From Leptodontidium sp. MPI-SDFR-AT-0119 (Eukaryota; Ascomycota; Leotiomycetes; Helotiales; Leptodontidiaceae): a stretch of DNA of 64,000 nt. The translations under genes and the position numbers were made by a program. Below are positions 37,615 to 48,688 of the stretch, one piece after another. The notes beneath the pieces were generated by a model. That model did no database searches, was not told where the DNA came from, and saw only the letters and a program-made list of their open reading frames with translations. Positions within the stretch are counted from its first letter, which is position 1, and each line of letters opens with the position of its first letter. The stretch lies in the NCBI GenBank assembly GCA_020726505.1, contig JAHLEZ010000015.1, positions 992,001 through 1,056,000 of the forward strand, written 5' to 3'.

Positions 37615-39660
37615 TATTGTATCAGACTGTCAGAAGGCCCCGATGAAACGACGTTCCCGGGACCAGAAGGGTGCGTATCGGTGTGGTGATGATAGGGTGG
37701 CAGAGACCCAACCCAGCTCCGGGTTCACGTTAAAGTCGTTGGCGAGATGGGCCCTTGGGACATCCAAGGGGGGCCACACACACTCCAGGAGAAATATTCG
37801 ATCGAGCAACGGTCAGGATACGGGTCATCGGCATGCTTGCTGTACAAGAGTCTATTTCCCAGCTTCGGGTCGCCACAGATCGTGGGAGGGGAGCAGCACG
37901 CCGTGGCAATCACTCCGGTAGGACGAGCAGCACGTTGTAGATACACAGGTAGGTCGTAACAACTTTGCCGTCGCGCATGGCAGAACGTCGGTGGGGGATC
38001 GTGAGATGCGTCGATAGAGTATGCGGCGATTGCTTTGGGAGAGCCCAGCAGAAGCAGGACCTTTGACATCGCTCCGCTGAAATAAAAGAAGGTTGATGAT
38101 GTTCATCGGGGAAGAGCCCGCCCCCGAAGCACCATACAGGAGGAAGGAGCAGGACGGCGAAGGGTTTAATTATCGATGCCCTAGACCTTCAACGTCAGCG
38201 ACGGGCGCCAGGAAAAGTATATATTATCATAGTACTGAACGGCCCCAAGTACGGTACAGGATAACACTGTCGTAGATGAAGGGCTAGGACCTAGTATTCC
38301 GATAGTGCACCTTGACCTGAGTGCTGGGCCAAGTCCGATTCCAAGTCCACGGCCACAAAGATCGGGGTCTGTTTTGTCCTGGATTGGACTGGAGTGGAGT
38401 GGACTGTGCGATGCTAGACGGCGACGACGTCAAGAGCCAGAGCAGTGGTTTATGGCTTTATCGATTGGTTCTCTTTTGCTTCCAACGGTTTGGTGCGGTA
38501 GTCCCAGTAAAACGATATCAGCTTGATGGATAGATCAATGCGATTCCATCTAATAATGGAGTAGTAAGAAAGTGCAAGACCGATCGATGGGGAAAGAGAA
38601 GATGTGGCGGCGGATTGTACGTGAATGTGAACATCCACCATCGTTCATAGTAGCTGCAGTTGACGACAGGACCTGCCAAGGAGAGTATGGCATTTGTAAA
38701 TGGGATCTGCCTTGTTGGAACTGTCTTCGCATGAAGAATAAATGGAGCTGGAGATGGGGATGGAGATGGTATTGCAGTTGTTTGACGAAGGTGGATGGAT
38801 CGTTTGCGGGTGATCCAGATTCATCGAGGTTTTGGCGAAGAGGCTTGATCTCAATAATGATTGGAACACTGTCCGCTTTCACTCTTCCCAGCCCTCAGTA
38901 ATGTCATTGGCACGGAACTGAGATCCGTGCGAATAGGTAATGCTGCAACTTTCAGACTTTCTTGACCGTCGCTCGAACTGGTGCTGGTACAAGAGCGACA
39001 CTGGGTCGCTGTCGCCTCAACCATGTCAGATAGTGAAGCTTTGGGGATATTGCAAAGCTGTGTTGCCCACGTCTCGGATGTGCCAACCTATCCAATAAGA
39101 TACAATTGCTCAAAATATCACAAGATTGACCTGTTTCTAGACCAAGTTAATCATTTTTATCCCCATAATAGAGGTCGAATGTACTTGTTCCCATGGATTT
39201 CTCAACTTCGCGCTCGACTTTAGCTTATCACGACAAACTCTGTGGTAGAGGTGGCGAGGAGAGCATCCGGTCAATCAATTTCCCCTTCCTGTTCTTACAC
39301 ATGTATACGAGTGTACTACTCTCTTCGCGGTAGGCTCTCCATGGGTACTCTATGTGTTTCGGGCTGTGTTGTATAGGTTTTGTGAGCTCATATTCTTCGT
39401 TCGGTATCCCCATATATTCTGGAGATAAGTTTCATACTCTTCTCGAAACATCCTTGATGGAACCATTGCTAATTCTCACTATATATGTCAATTGAAGCAC
39501 AAAACTTGCCTCAATAGAGATCTTTATCTAACAATTGCGTTGCATGCGTGGCGCTGTCCTGTGGATATACTGAGGTGGGCTGTTCAAACAGACTTTGAGT
39601 CCCAGCAATCACCTTGGGTGTCGAGTGATGTAACATGACTACAACAATAACCTTCCCCCT
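37615..39660. other. Intergenic between the Zn2Cys6 factor and the dienoyl-CoA reductase
   Basis: 2.05 kb, holding the transcription-factor promoter (first several hundred bases) and the reductase 3' region. Short ORFs on both strands lack splice partners and family features. No RNA gene or repeat recognised. Confidence 0.4.
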
Positions 39661-40780
39661 CTACAACTTAGATTTCTTCGCGAAGGTATCATCAAGGAGA
39701 TAGTCAGGATATTCACTCCTTGCACCGCCAGGAGCTCCTGGCGATCTCCAGTCTCCTCCATCAATAACCAACACTTCTCCGTTCACAAAATTTCCCGCGT
39801 CACTGAAGAGGTATATCGTCCCATCAGAGATCTCCTTCACCAGCCCGTATCTTTGCAATGGGATCTTCTTGTAAGCACTGCCATTCCTTTCCTCTTCCCT
39901 ACCCCCCAGTCTAGCCATTCCCTCTGTGTTAGAGATCGGCCCAGGTGTTATGATGTTTGATGTGATCCCCCTTGGTCCATATTCGAGTGCTGCAGTTGCA
40001 GAAAGTGCGTCCACTCCTGCTTTAGCAACTGCGGCATGAGCTTGCAATGGCATACCGGTGAGGTGGAAGGACGCTGAGATAAAGATGATGCGTCCACCAG
40101 TAGAGGGGTTCGTCCCAGTGTTAGGGTTCCTTTTAGCGGATTTCAGAAGCTCTGGCAAAGTAGCTTTGAGAGTATTGAAGGAACCGATTGTGTCGATGTC
40201 GATGACGGTCTTGAAAGCATTCGAAGAGAGACCAGATATTGGTGAGATAAAATTTCCTGCCGCGCCGGCACTGCAGGACCATTGTCAGTTTCCTCATCGG
40301 ACCATGTAAAGAGGGAGAGAATATCTCTTACATGACATAGTCTATGCCTCCCAGTTCCTTGACACATCTGGCCACGGCACTCTCCAAGTCTTGTATCTTC
40401 CTTACATCGACAGCGCCGATGCCAATAACCTTGGCTCCTTTTCGCGCTGTAGCTATGCTCTTAGCCATCGTCTCTGTCTTCTCAACATTCCGTCCAATTA
40501 TCATGGCATTGGCTCCTAGATGTACCATAGCCCTCACTTGTGCACTGCAAATTGTCCCGGCACCTGGGAATGAGTTAGCATTGGCATTATTCAATGTCGT
40601 GGGGGCTGGGAGGGATATTGGGATCTTTCTTCCCAAGACAGCTCTGAGAGATTCCGCTTCCCAAAACCATGAAGTAGCAAGGGAAATATACTGACCTCCA
40701 GTACAAAAGACTACTTTGTTGTCGAAGATGCCATCTTTCCAGACACTAGACATGTACTCGGATTGAGGAAGGGCGGTCAT
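39661..40780 (-). CDS. SPS19: Peroxisomal 2,4-dienoyl-CoA reductase (SDR family)
   Basis: Three exons (40780-40696, 40563-40332, 40270-39661) encode 308 residues. The NADPH site is F-C-T-G-G-A-G-T-I-C. Other SDR elements are D-V-R-K-I, V-I-A-G-A-A-G-N-F and the P-G-P-I loop. In place of the usual Tyr-x3-Lys there is H-A-A-V-A-K-A-G-V-D-A-L, as in the DECR2/Sps19 branch, which lacks the classical Tyr. The protein ends in K-K-S-K-L, a type 1 peroxisomal targeting signal. The enzyme reduces 2,4-dienoyl-CoA so that unsaturated fatty acids with even-numbered double bonds can enter beta-oxidation in the peroxisome. The splice joins G|GT and AT|T restore the glycine motif and I-A-G-A-A-G. It is divergent from ATG33 across 611 bases. 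Confidence 0.92.
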
Positions 40781-41391
40781 GTTGATTGACTATCTGGAGG
40801 GGTCAATGAAGACTGAATTGACTGTTCGGTTATTGAACGGAGCTTTTGTTGTAGCAAAGATTAATTGAGGTCGAGTCGAAAGAGACAACGTTGGATAGAT
40901 AAGTAACTCGTCAGACCTGGTGAGAATAGGGCTAGGAAAGCTATCTCACGGCCGTAACAGGAAGCACATAACGTTTGGCATGGTTGATTATGGGGTACTT
41001 CCCCGGCCTGCGGTAGCCGGGTATTCGACGAGCCTCGGCTTATGAAGTTGTGAATGTCAGCAAGCCCAGCAAGCGTCTAGGCACAAGGCAGGAACTCGGA
41101 TTGGCAGGGATGGACTCATGGATTGATTGTTCCAAGACCAGACGTGGGGAAGAAAGGAAGGTGGGAAAGGTGGGAGTGGGAGCTCGAGGCTGAAGGGAGT
41201 GCGTGCGACAGCGAGTTCCAAGCGACAAGGACCAACTGCCAACTGCCAACTGCCAGCACCTAACCCAACCTACCTCTTCGCCTGATTGCATCCAGGTCAC
41301 CATCAACAACAAAACATCGACTCAGACCCCACCCCATTGTCGCGCAAAGCAAAGCCTTGATTCCTTCCAGAGGATCATTGTCTACCTGGCC
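40781..41391. promoter_or_regulatory. Divergent promoter of SPS19 and ATG33
   Basis: 611 bases between two start codons. The near-repeat CCAACTGCCAACTGCCA lies at about 41229-41245. No operator can be assigned. Confidence 0.4.
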
Positions 41392-42103
41392 ATGGCTTCA
41401 AGAACGGTCTCAACGTTGAAGTTCGTTGGAACTATCTCCTTGGGCTTACTCACCGTACGCCATACCCCTCCATCCAAGCTCTGCAACAGCGCTATCTACT
41501 CCTGCAATTCCTCCGCAGCCATTGACATGTTCTAACAAATGGAATGAATCATAGGGCCTATCATACTCCTTGACAACCCTCACTCTCCCAACGCTGTTAA
41601 CCCTCCCCTCCGCAACCAGCGCATCGAAAGCCTTCGCAAACCTCAACGCAAGCTCTCTACTCCACCTACGAACCCTCGCCGGTGTCTCAAGCACATCATT
41701 CCTGCTCGCATACCTGCTCTCTCCACGAAGCCAGAAACACCCATACCTGCTATTGACGACGCTTTTCATAGTCTCGTCCGGCTTCACGGAATACCTCGTC
41801 CAGCCATACATGACCAAGACAACTACTAGCACACGAACCGTCAAGCCCAGATCCAAGAAGGGTAAAGGAAGACAGATGGATTCGAGCTATGAGGTCCTCG
41901 GTGCAAGTGATCGGGATAGTGAGGGGACCATTAGCGGAGAGGAGATGGATGAGGATGTCAATGGAGAGGAAATCAGACAGCAAGTTGAGGGTTACATGAA
42001 GATCAATATCGCTAAGACGATTGTTGCTGGTATTGGATTTGCGATGAGCACAATTGGCATCTGGGGTGATGGAGCGGCGGATTTGGTTATCATTGAGATG
42101 TAA
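41392..42103 (+). CDS. ATG33: ATG33-like mitochondrial outer-membrane mitophagy protein
   Basis: Two exons (41392-41454, 41555-42103) encode 203 residues. The start M-A-S-R-T-V-S-T-L-K-F-V-G-T-I-S-L-G-L-L-T followed by G-L-S-Y-S-L-T is the recognisable N-terminus of fungal Atg33-type proteins. Hydrophobic helices lie at about 8-36, 55-72, 77-95 and 175-201, with a charged loop (R-S-K-K-G-K-G-R-Q ... E-E-M-D-E-D) before the last. Atg33 is required for part of mitophagy in yeast and sits in the mitochondrial outer membrane. Fungal homologues outside yeasts are assigned by similarity and are poorly tested. The splice join T|G gives the conserved L-T-G-L-S. Confidence 0.82.
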
Positions 42104-42927
42104 AATGTTACATGGAAGGGAGCTGGACGAATGAACGGATTATGATTCGAAATTTTTGGAAGGATTGATGGCATGGTACGGAGACGGTAGATACTCGACT
42201 CTTGCTCTTTACTTGATATTTTGGCTTTGGGGTTTTGGCGTTGGTTGTTGATTTAATTTTATTTCGAGACTACCCATCTCCTATCCAGGGACCGATTGAG
42301 TTGCCAATTTAAGAGCTGAATGGAATTTGCCACTCTATACCTTTGAATTTTCTGTTGGAATCGACTATTTTTTTTGCACCTCGTTGACCCTCGAGCGAGG
42401 ACAAATCCTTGATGATGCTCGGTAGAAGTATTTCACTTGAAGCATTTTTCGCACGTCACACATTTACGAGTTATACTTGCTGAATTGGGAAAGTGGCATC
42501 GTGTTTCGTCGGATATCAAAAAAAAAACTACTCGGATACTTTCGATGGGAGAATTCCGGTTGAAAGAGGCTGAAATGGACCAGTTCACAGCGTGTTGGAC
42601 TTTCCACATCAAAACTGAGCCACCCAAAAAGTCAAACATAGTTATGAATGGGAAGGAAATTTGTAATATTGTTCTTCGTATACTTGTCGTTTATGCATCG
42701 CCAAGTTCGCATTTATGTCAAGTGCGGACGAGGGGTCAAATAAAAAACAACAAGAAGGCAATCCCTCAGTTGGTATATTCGCTTAGGACTTGTTGACAAT
42801 CCAAGTCTATCGTCTTTGCCTTCATTACTATTCTCATTCCCAGTTCCCAATTCCCAATTCCAAACACCACTCCTTCCCGATATCCAAACCCTACACCCAA
42901 CACCCAAAACGCCTTCCTCAGTCAAAC
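42104..42927. other. Intergenic, convergent 3' regions
   Basis: About 820 bases between the ATG33 stop and the stop of the small membrane protein gene. Short A/T runs occur near 42370 and 42520. Nothing else recognised. Confidence 0.45.
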
Positions 42928-43330
42928 TTAAAATCCCCTCCCAAACCTCACCGCAAACTCATACGGCAATCTTGGATCCTGCTGTGCGTCTAAACTTCTT
43001 AACGGCGTCGATGCCTCCTCAGAATCTAGCGTATATCAGCAATTCCATCTCCAAGTAAGATACAGATTCTGAGGCCAGTAAACTTAGGCATGGACAGACC
43101 GCAAGTCGACATACCGTGGTGCAAACGTCTCCTCCGCCGAGAAAGTCTCCAAGTGGACCATGCTATCATAGCACTTACAATAGCAACAACTACTGCGAGG
43201 ACACCGATGATTACGTTGATCTTGCTATCCGTTGAGAGGCCGCGTGCGAATGTGTTCTTATGGGTAGCTGAAAGTCGGGGTTGGAATCAGTATAACTTTG
43301 AAAGAGGACTGCGAGACTCCACATACACAT
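42928..43330 (-). CDS. Small single-pass membrane protein, three exons, start exon of four bases
   Basis: This gene is too fragmented for ordinary ORF finding. Exons 43330-43327 (ATG plus T), 43267-43115 and 43025-42928 join to 84 residues. Introns are GTATGT...TTTCAG (59 nt) and GTATGT...GCTAG (89 nt). The protein starts M-S-T-H-K-N-T-F-A-R-G-L, then S-K-I-N-V-I-I-G-V-L-A-V-V-V-A-I-V (one transmembrane helix). The sequence W-R-L-S-R-R-R-R-R-L follows, a positive cytoplasmic edge. The tail ends D-P-R-L-P-Y-E-F-A-V-R-F-G-R-G-F. That Y-E-F-x-x-R-F-G-R ending is, to my knowledge, frequent in short fungal membrane proteins of unknown function. The ATG context CCACAATG is good. No function is assigned. 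The open frame and strong splice sites make it convincing; the start exon is the least certain element. Confidence 0.7.
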
Positions 43331-45181
43331 TGTGGCTGTTGGTTCGGGGATCCAATACAGAGAAACAACAGACAAGCAAGCAACCTAGACCAATGGAAGC
43401 TCAGATTGATGCAGTAGTTTCCGCGTATTTTTTGAGCAAGTATCGAGGGTTTGAATATTGATAAGATAGGATTGAATTCGAGAGAACAAAAGTTTCGAGG
43501 ACACTTCCTCTTATACCACAAATACGCCTTGCCGCCCACACGAATTGTTAACATCGACTTTAAAGGTGATATATGAAGGAGACATGAAGGTTTCTTTAAT
43601 GCCCCCTCATAAGAAGGTGTTTGCCCCAGGTTTCACCGTCAGCCAATTGTCTCAAACACAAGGCTCTGCGTGCCGGGAACTGTTCTTTAATGTGCCACTG
43701 CCATATTCAAAAGTTCCAACTTCAAGCCAGAATATGCAGCCACCGATCAGTTCGACCCACAGAAGGGAAGAGTTCAACCCCAGTCTAAGACCGGCCACTT
43801 TACGAAGCTGCAAGGTATGATACTTGTGGCTTTTAAACTCCAAGACCAGGCGTGCCAGCCCGGTTCCTCCTTACAAGTATGTCTGACTATATTGAACAGC
43901 GAATAGGCAGGCTATGCACAAGAGTCCATTTTCAAAAGCTACCATCATAAGAAATGCCTTGCCTAGGAGTAAATTCCCGCAACATCCAGACAAACAATTT
44001 AGCTCAATATCTTTCAGCTTATAGCGCACCCCGTGAATCCGGCGATGTGGAAGGTGTACACCGCAAGTGACCGTAGGACAACATATGTGAGCTGATGTAG
44101 TCAGAGGCGTGCCAGATCCCAGGTCTAGACCGTATCCGTATTCTGCCTTCCCCAAAGCTTCATCTGAATGCCACCGCGAGGCAATGAAAGCCACGTCTAC
44201 GTCCATTCTACTACGATCCAATGCAAGCCAGGCGGGGGTTAACAAAGGAGTGGCTTGTTGCGACCTTGAGAATCAAAAGACAACCAAAAACGCGTCGCCC
44301 AATCAGAGTGCAGACCTCAAGACTAGTGGGGGGTTATCACGCCCATAACCGACGGCTAGCCTTACAACGTCCATACTGTACTCTACCGACATGACGGATT
44401 CGCAGCTTCACAGCCTCCAAGTGCTGCAGGGATGGGATCAAGGGTCATGCCATGCATGTCATGGATGTCGACCTGGGCTCTGGGTTCGCGAGCCATAAAC
44501 GGGACAAGTTTCTTGCCTCGAGGATTTTCTCACACATACAGTAAGTACATTCAACCTCTCTGCCATATGCTGTCTCAACTCATCAGTAATTGACTGACTA
44601 GTCACCTAAATATGATTTTTCAGCAGAATTGAATGAGCCTGGCTTGCAGTGCCCGGCCTTAAAATTTGATTGGAAAGCACACTGAACATGTATAGGACGG
44701 TGTTACAGTAGAGCACCCTAGCTTTGGTAGAGACCAATTCTTCCAGTCATCCCATGTCCACGTACTTCTCCAAAGCGGACGACTTTATACTTGCAAGTCA
44801 CCAGCACCAAACAGGAAATCAAAGAGCAATAAAAACATATTCGAGCACAGGGTATCACATTCTGGACTTAACTCAAACACGCTACGCTGTGCTGTGCTGC
44901 GCATCTAATCGTACACAGATCTGGTATCTCTTTCTCTTATCTTGTCATTTCCACCCCCTTCCCTCTCCTCTCCTCTCCCTTCCTTTCTTCCGCTCCAATT
45001 TCACCAAATAACATCTCGCTCATCCGTGCCCGCACGCATATATCTACATCTCCATGCACAAAAGCAAGATGTTATCATCCATCCTTAACAAGTCAAGTCT
45101 CAAAAACAACTATCATACTCTCTTGCCCCTCACACACACACAAAGACACAGAGATCCGCATTGTTCTTTTTCATATTGCAG

Positions 45182-45215
<34 letters not shown>

Positions 45216-45646
45216 CATTAAAACCCTAGGGATCGCTCAAGAAGAAGGTTGTAGTAAAAAGATCAACGCAACAAAACGGGTCGCTAGAAAAAATCGTCTC
45301 GTACCAACCGTAGTTGCGGAGAGCTGTGAGAAGTGAAGTTGAAGAGCTCAAATCCATGAGAGCCCCAGTCCCATAGAGGTATACGCCGTGCTAGTGATGT
45401 GGAAGAAAACAAAAACGCCTATGGCCATCGATTCGCTTTATGGTGCACGTCTGAAACGATGATCTCTCGGTATTGACCTATTCCAACCGAAGAGTAAACA
45501 GCAAAGCCGCGAAAGTACCTAATGATTTTGGTGTCGTCCTGTGACAAACAATCAATGGCTCCATCCGCGCCGGAAATTCTATCCCAAGCGAACGCCAATT
45601 CCGATCGAAAACAAATAGTGCAAGTCCCGAACATGGTCGGTGACAA
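43331..45646. other. Intergenic region upstream of the small membrane gene, downstream of KAR9
   Basis: 2.3 kb. It includes the small-gene promoter, several chance ORFs, a CA-rich tract near 45128-45140 and the A30 run at 45184-45213. The last few hundred bases are the presumed KAR9 3' UTR. Confidence 0.4.
45184..45213 (+). repeat. Poly(A) homopolymer, 30 bases
   Basis: An uninterrupted run of 30 A, far longer than any other homopolymer in the window. It lies about 430 bases beyond the KAR9 stop codon (T run in KAR9 sense). Confidence 0.9.
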
Positions 45647-48600
45647 TTACTTCCAAGGTTTCTTCTCTTTGCCCTTACTATCCGTGCTACTGTTGCTACT
45701 GGATTTCATGGCGCTTGCAGCACCGGCAATAGCTTGAGGAGATTCTCTCCCAGTAACACCAGAATTATGTTTCCCTTTCGGCTGAGGAAGCAGGCTCACC
45801 CGTCTATTTGTAGCTAAGGAGGACGCAGGTCTTATGGGTTTAGATGGCGGACTGCTGAAGCCAGTAGGGTCACTGGACTTGGGTTGCATGGAAGCTCGTC
45901 GATTTGTGGTGTTGCCGAGAGTTGACATGGAGGTCTTGGAGGCGAGCAGGCGTGGCCGTGCGGGAAGAGAGTTCTGGGACAGGACTTGCTGAGAATAAGG
46001 ACCAGGACTGGTGAGTCTGTCACGGAATCCTGTTCTTGATGTTGACTTCCGAGATGGTGTTGTTTCAGGAGCTGGAGAGGATGTGTTGTCTCGACTAAGC
46101 GGGGACCGCAATGGAATTCTAGAGTCAATTGAAACATTCGACCTGTTGGAATGAGTGGATGGGGGCTTTGTTCGAGCGTGTGGACTTGGAGTAGTGAGAC
46201 TCAATGGCTTGAAATTATGCCCAATGATCGTGTCCTTGGTGTTCACACTGGAATTCCAACGGGGTCGGCCATCTGGGTTGTGAGTCAAGGAAGGTCGTGG
46301 CAGTCTGTTTCCTGTCGGAGTTGCGGATCCTTGTCTAGATGAGTTTGGTGAGGGAGATGCTCGATCGATGGGCGCGGCGATGGTTGAGAGTCGATTTGAG
46401 AGTCCTTTGCGAGGCAACTGACTTTGAGCTGTTGTATTGCTACTATTTCTCCTTGCACCCGGTTGAGGAAGACTACTACCTGGACGCACTTTGCCGTTCT
46501 TTACTGGAGTCAATTCGGATCCGCCATTGAGTCCGGTCAGGACAACGGAAGAAGCTGGTGAACTGCCTGGCGTATCATAGTGGCTGCCAATCGTCGACCG
46601 ATCGTTGGAGAGCATGCTTGAGATGGAGTCCCGAAGCTGTTGGTTCTTCTTGTCTGCCTGAAGTTCTTCCAGGCTCGTATCAAGCTCGCTCATCTGCTCC
46701 TTAAGGGCTTCCCATTTGCGTTGCATCTCAGAGTGAAGTCGTAAAATTTCGCCATTGACCGTCAAACGGTCCTTGACCCCTCTTTCGATGATGGACAATA
46801 CCCGCTCAATTGCCGGCCCATAATGCATCTTCTTTGCCTCATAACTTTCAATCTTCTTGCCCATGGAAGCTGGATTATGGAGATGGGTTCCAGATTCAAC
46901 TGCTTCCTTGAGCTTAACAACGCTACGATCGACTGATTCATACATCTTCTGAGCCTGTCGACCAGCTCCTCGGAACACCAGAACCCAGCGGTCTTCGCCC
47001 AATTCTCTCCTGAGAGACTCGGCATCCTTTTCAAGATTTTTCCAGCTGCTCTCCAGACCAGTTCTCCTGGTTTCAAGCTCCTCGCAAGCCGTGGGGAATA
47101 TCTTCTCGGCTCTGTAATGGAAGGTCGATAGTCTCATCGGGAGAAAGTCTAACGAAGCACGAAGGGGTTGCATCCTAGCGAACAATGCTAGTAAACTTGA
47201 ATCGTCTTGCGCTGCAACGGCTGAAGGGTTCGGCGAATTCGGACTGAGAGGGAAGGATCCCGTAACACTGAATCGGTTGTTTGCATTGAGCTTTGCTTTT
47301 GATGGAGGGGTGTCCTCGACGATGTTTTGAAGCTCGTTCAGATCTAAGCCTCCCTCTCCACCTGTTTCTGCCATTAATGACTTGTGTCTTTTTTCCTCCA
47401 TCTCAAAAACCAGTCGGGCAAGAACATCCATTTCGTTGCCGATATCTCCTAAAACGGTATTCCAAAGCTCCTCCCATTCCATGGCAATCTCTACAGAGTT
47501 CTTGACGGCTTTCAATGTCCTCCGTATTTTTTCCCACTCTGAAAGAATCGTTTCCACTTGTAATACCACCTTCTTGAGCTCATCCGGAGCCACTGTAGAT
47601 ATGTCTGGCCGACCCTGGAGTGATTCGATCGCTGAGACGTAAACATTGATAAGTTCCGTAAATCTGGAAATGGCATTGTCGACTTCTTCTAGTCCTTCTC
47701 TGCCACCGGCGGCCGCCCATTCAACATCGTCCTCGCCATCTAAACCTGATACAACCTCGGATGCTTTTGAAATCCAACTTCGGATCTGCTCAGCGGCTCC
47801 CATCAATGCCTTGGAGGCAGATTTGGAGGTCGGGATGGCAGAAACTTTTGTTGAGAGCGACTCGGCGTCTGGAAGTTGTAGCGATGTCAATTGTGCAAGT
47901 TGGTTTGCGAAAGAGACCCTCGAAAGTGTGTATATCGATCCTGTGCGCTGCAGCCCAAAAGGGTTGAAAAAAGCAGATGCATCTCCTTGAAATTCAGCTG
48001 GTGTTGTACCTCCTGGAGGAGTGTCCTTTGCTATTGGCGGTGGAGGAGTCTCGTCGTCTGGGGGAATATCTCTCTCGATATGTGCCTGCTTCGTCTCCGA
48101 CATTGCTTTCGTTCCATTTCCATTGGTATGTTCTGGTAACCGGTACTTCTGCGAGTCCATATCTATTGGTTCTGCATGTGTGGTCATCTCCCGATCTCTC
48201 GAACTCGCAGATGACGACGGCCGACGTGTTCCACCCTCCAAAACTCGAAGGTCGACCGGTGGGATTTCCGTATAACTTCCACCAGTCACCTGCGGTGTGA
48301 GAAGGCCGCTGGTGCCACTCCAGGCTCGTCCTCGAGGTTGAAAACTGGGCGACTTCGCAGACTTCACTGAATTGGCGCGGTGAATGAGATCGAGTTTCTG
48401 GATCTGGTCTTCAGGTATTCGACCTATTCGATCGTTCGAGGGCGAGCGATGTAGTGTGGGTTCATTCGAGTCTTTGCCAAAGCCTAAAGCTTTAAGACGC
48501 GCTGCGAGACCAGGGGATGGCTTGCGCGCCTGTCGTGGTTTGCGTTGGTCGTGGTCGTTACTGGTCGTTAGAGCTGCAGCTGAGGCAGCAGCAGAATTAT

Positions 48601-48688
48601 TGTTGTTCACGCGGTGTTGATGCAGGTCGAGGTGCCAGGATGATGATGGAGAGTCTGATCGCGGCGCTGGACGCAGGGAGGTTGTCAT
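45647..48688 (-). CDS. KAR9: Karyogamy/spindle-positioning protein KAR9
   Basis: A single exon of 1013 residues. Residues 1-240 are disordered. About 270-680 is the helical Kar9 domain, with F-A-N-Q-L-A-Q-L-T-S-L-Q-L-P, W-I-S-K-A-S-E-V-V, I-A-M-E-W-E-E-L-W and L-P-M-R-L-S-T-F-H. The C-terminal third is Ser/Pro/Arg-rich. It contains an S-R-I-P sequence at 856-859, an SxIP motif of the kind that binds the EB1 protein Bim1. Kar9 links astral microtubule plus ends through Bim1 to myosin V on actin cables and so orients the spindle and nuclei. Its long basic tail with R-P-A-S-S-L-A-T-N-R-R-V-S repeats fits microtubule association. The start is the only upstream ATG in frame. No introns. Confidence 0.88.
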   Translation of the reverse strand: MTTSLRPAPRSDSPSSSWHLDLHQHRVNNNNSAAASAAALTTSNDHDQRKPRQARKPSPGLAARLKALGFGKDSNEPTLHRSPSNDRIGRIPEDQIQKLDLIHRANSVKSAKSPSFQPRGRAWSGTSGLLTPQVTGGSYTEIPPVDLRVLEGGTRRPSSSASSRDREMTTHAEPIDMDSQKYRLPEHTNGNGTKAMSETKQAHIERDIPPDDETPPPPIAKDTPPGGTTPAEFQGDASAFFNPFGLQRTGSIYTLSRVSFANQLAQLTSLQLPDAESLSTKVSAIPTSKSASKALMGAAEQIRSWISKASEVVSGLDGEDDVEWAAAGGREGLEEVDNAISRFTELINVYVSAIESLQGRPDISTVAPDELKKVVLQVETILSEWEKIRRTLKAVKNSVEIAMEWEELWNTVLGDIGNEMDVLARLVFEMEEKRHKSLMAETGGEGGLDLNELQNIVEDTPPSKAKLNANNRFSVTGSFPLSPNSPNPSAVAAQDDSSLLALFARMQPLRASLDFLPMRLSTFHYRAEKIFPTACEELETRRTGLESSWKNLEKDAESLRRELGEDRWVLVFRGAGRQAQKMYESVDRSVVKLKEAVESGTHLHNPASMGKKIESYEAKKMHYGPAIERVLSIIERGVKDRLTVNGEILRLHSEMQRKWEALKEQMSELDTSLEELQADKKNQQLRDSISSMLSNDRSTIGSHYDTPGSSPASSVVLTGLNGGSELTPVKNGKVRPGSSLPQPGARRNSSNTTAQSQLPRKGLSNRLSTIAAPIDRASPSPNSSRQGSATPTGNRLPRPSLTHNPDGRPRWNSSVNTKDTIIGHNFKPLSLTTPSPHARTKPPSTHSNRSNVSIDSRIPLRSPLSRDNTSSPAPETTPSRKSTSRTGFRDRLTSPGPYSQQVLSQNSLPARPRLLASKTSMSTLGNTTNRRASMQPKSSDPTGFSSPPSKPIRPASSLATNRRVSLLPQPKGKHNSGVTGRESPQAIAGAASAMKSSSNSSTDSKGKEKKPWK

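Noticed and set aside
38572..38901. Trp/Arg-rich 109-codon ORF in the 37.6-39.7 kb gap
   Set aside because: Composition comes from GGAGATGGAGATGG-type simple sequence; no splice sites or homologous look.
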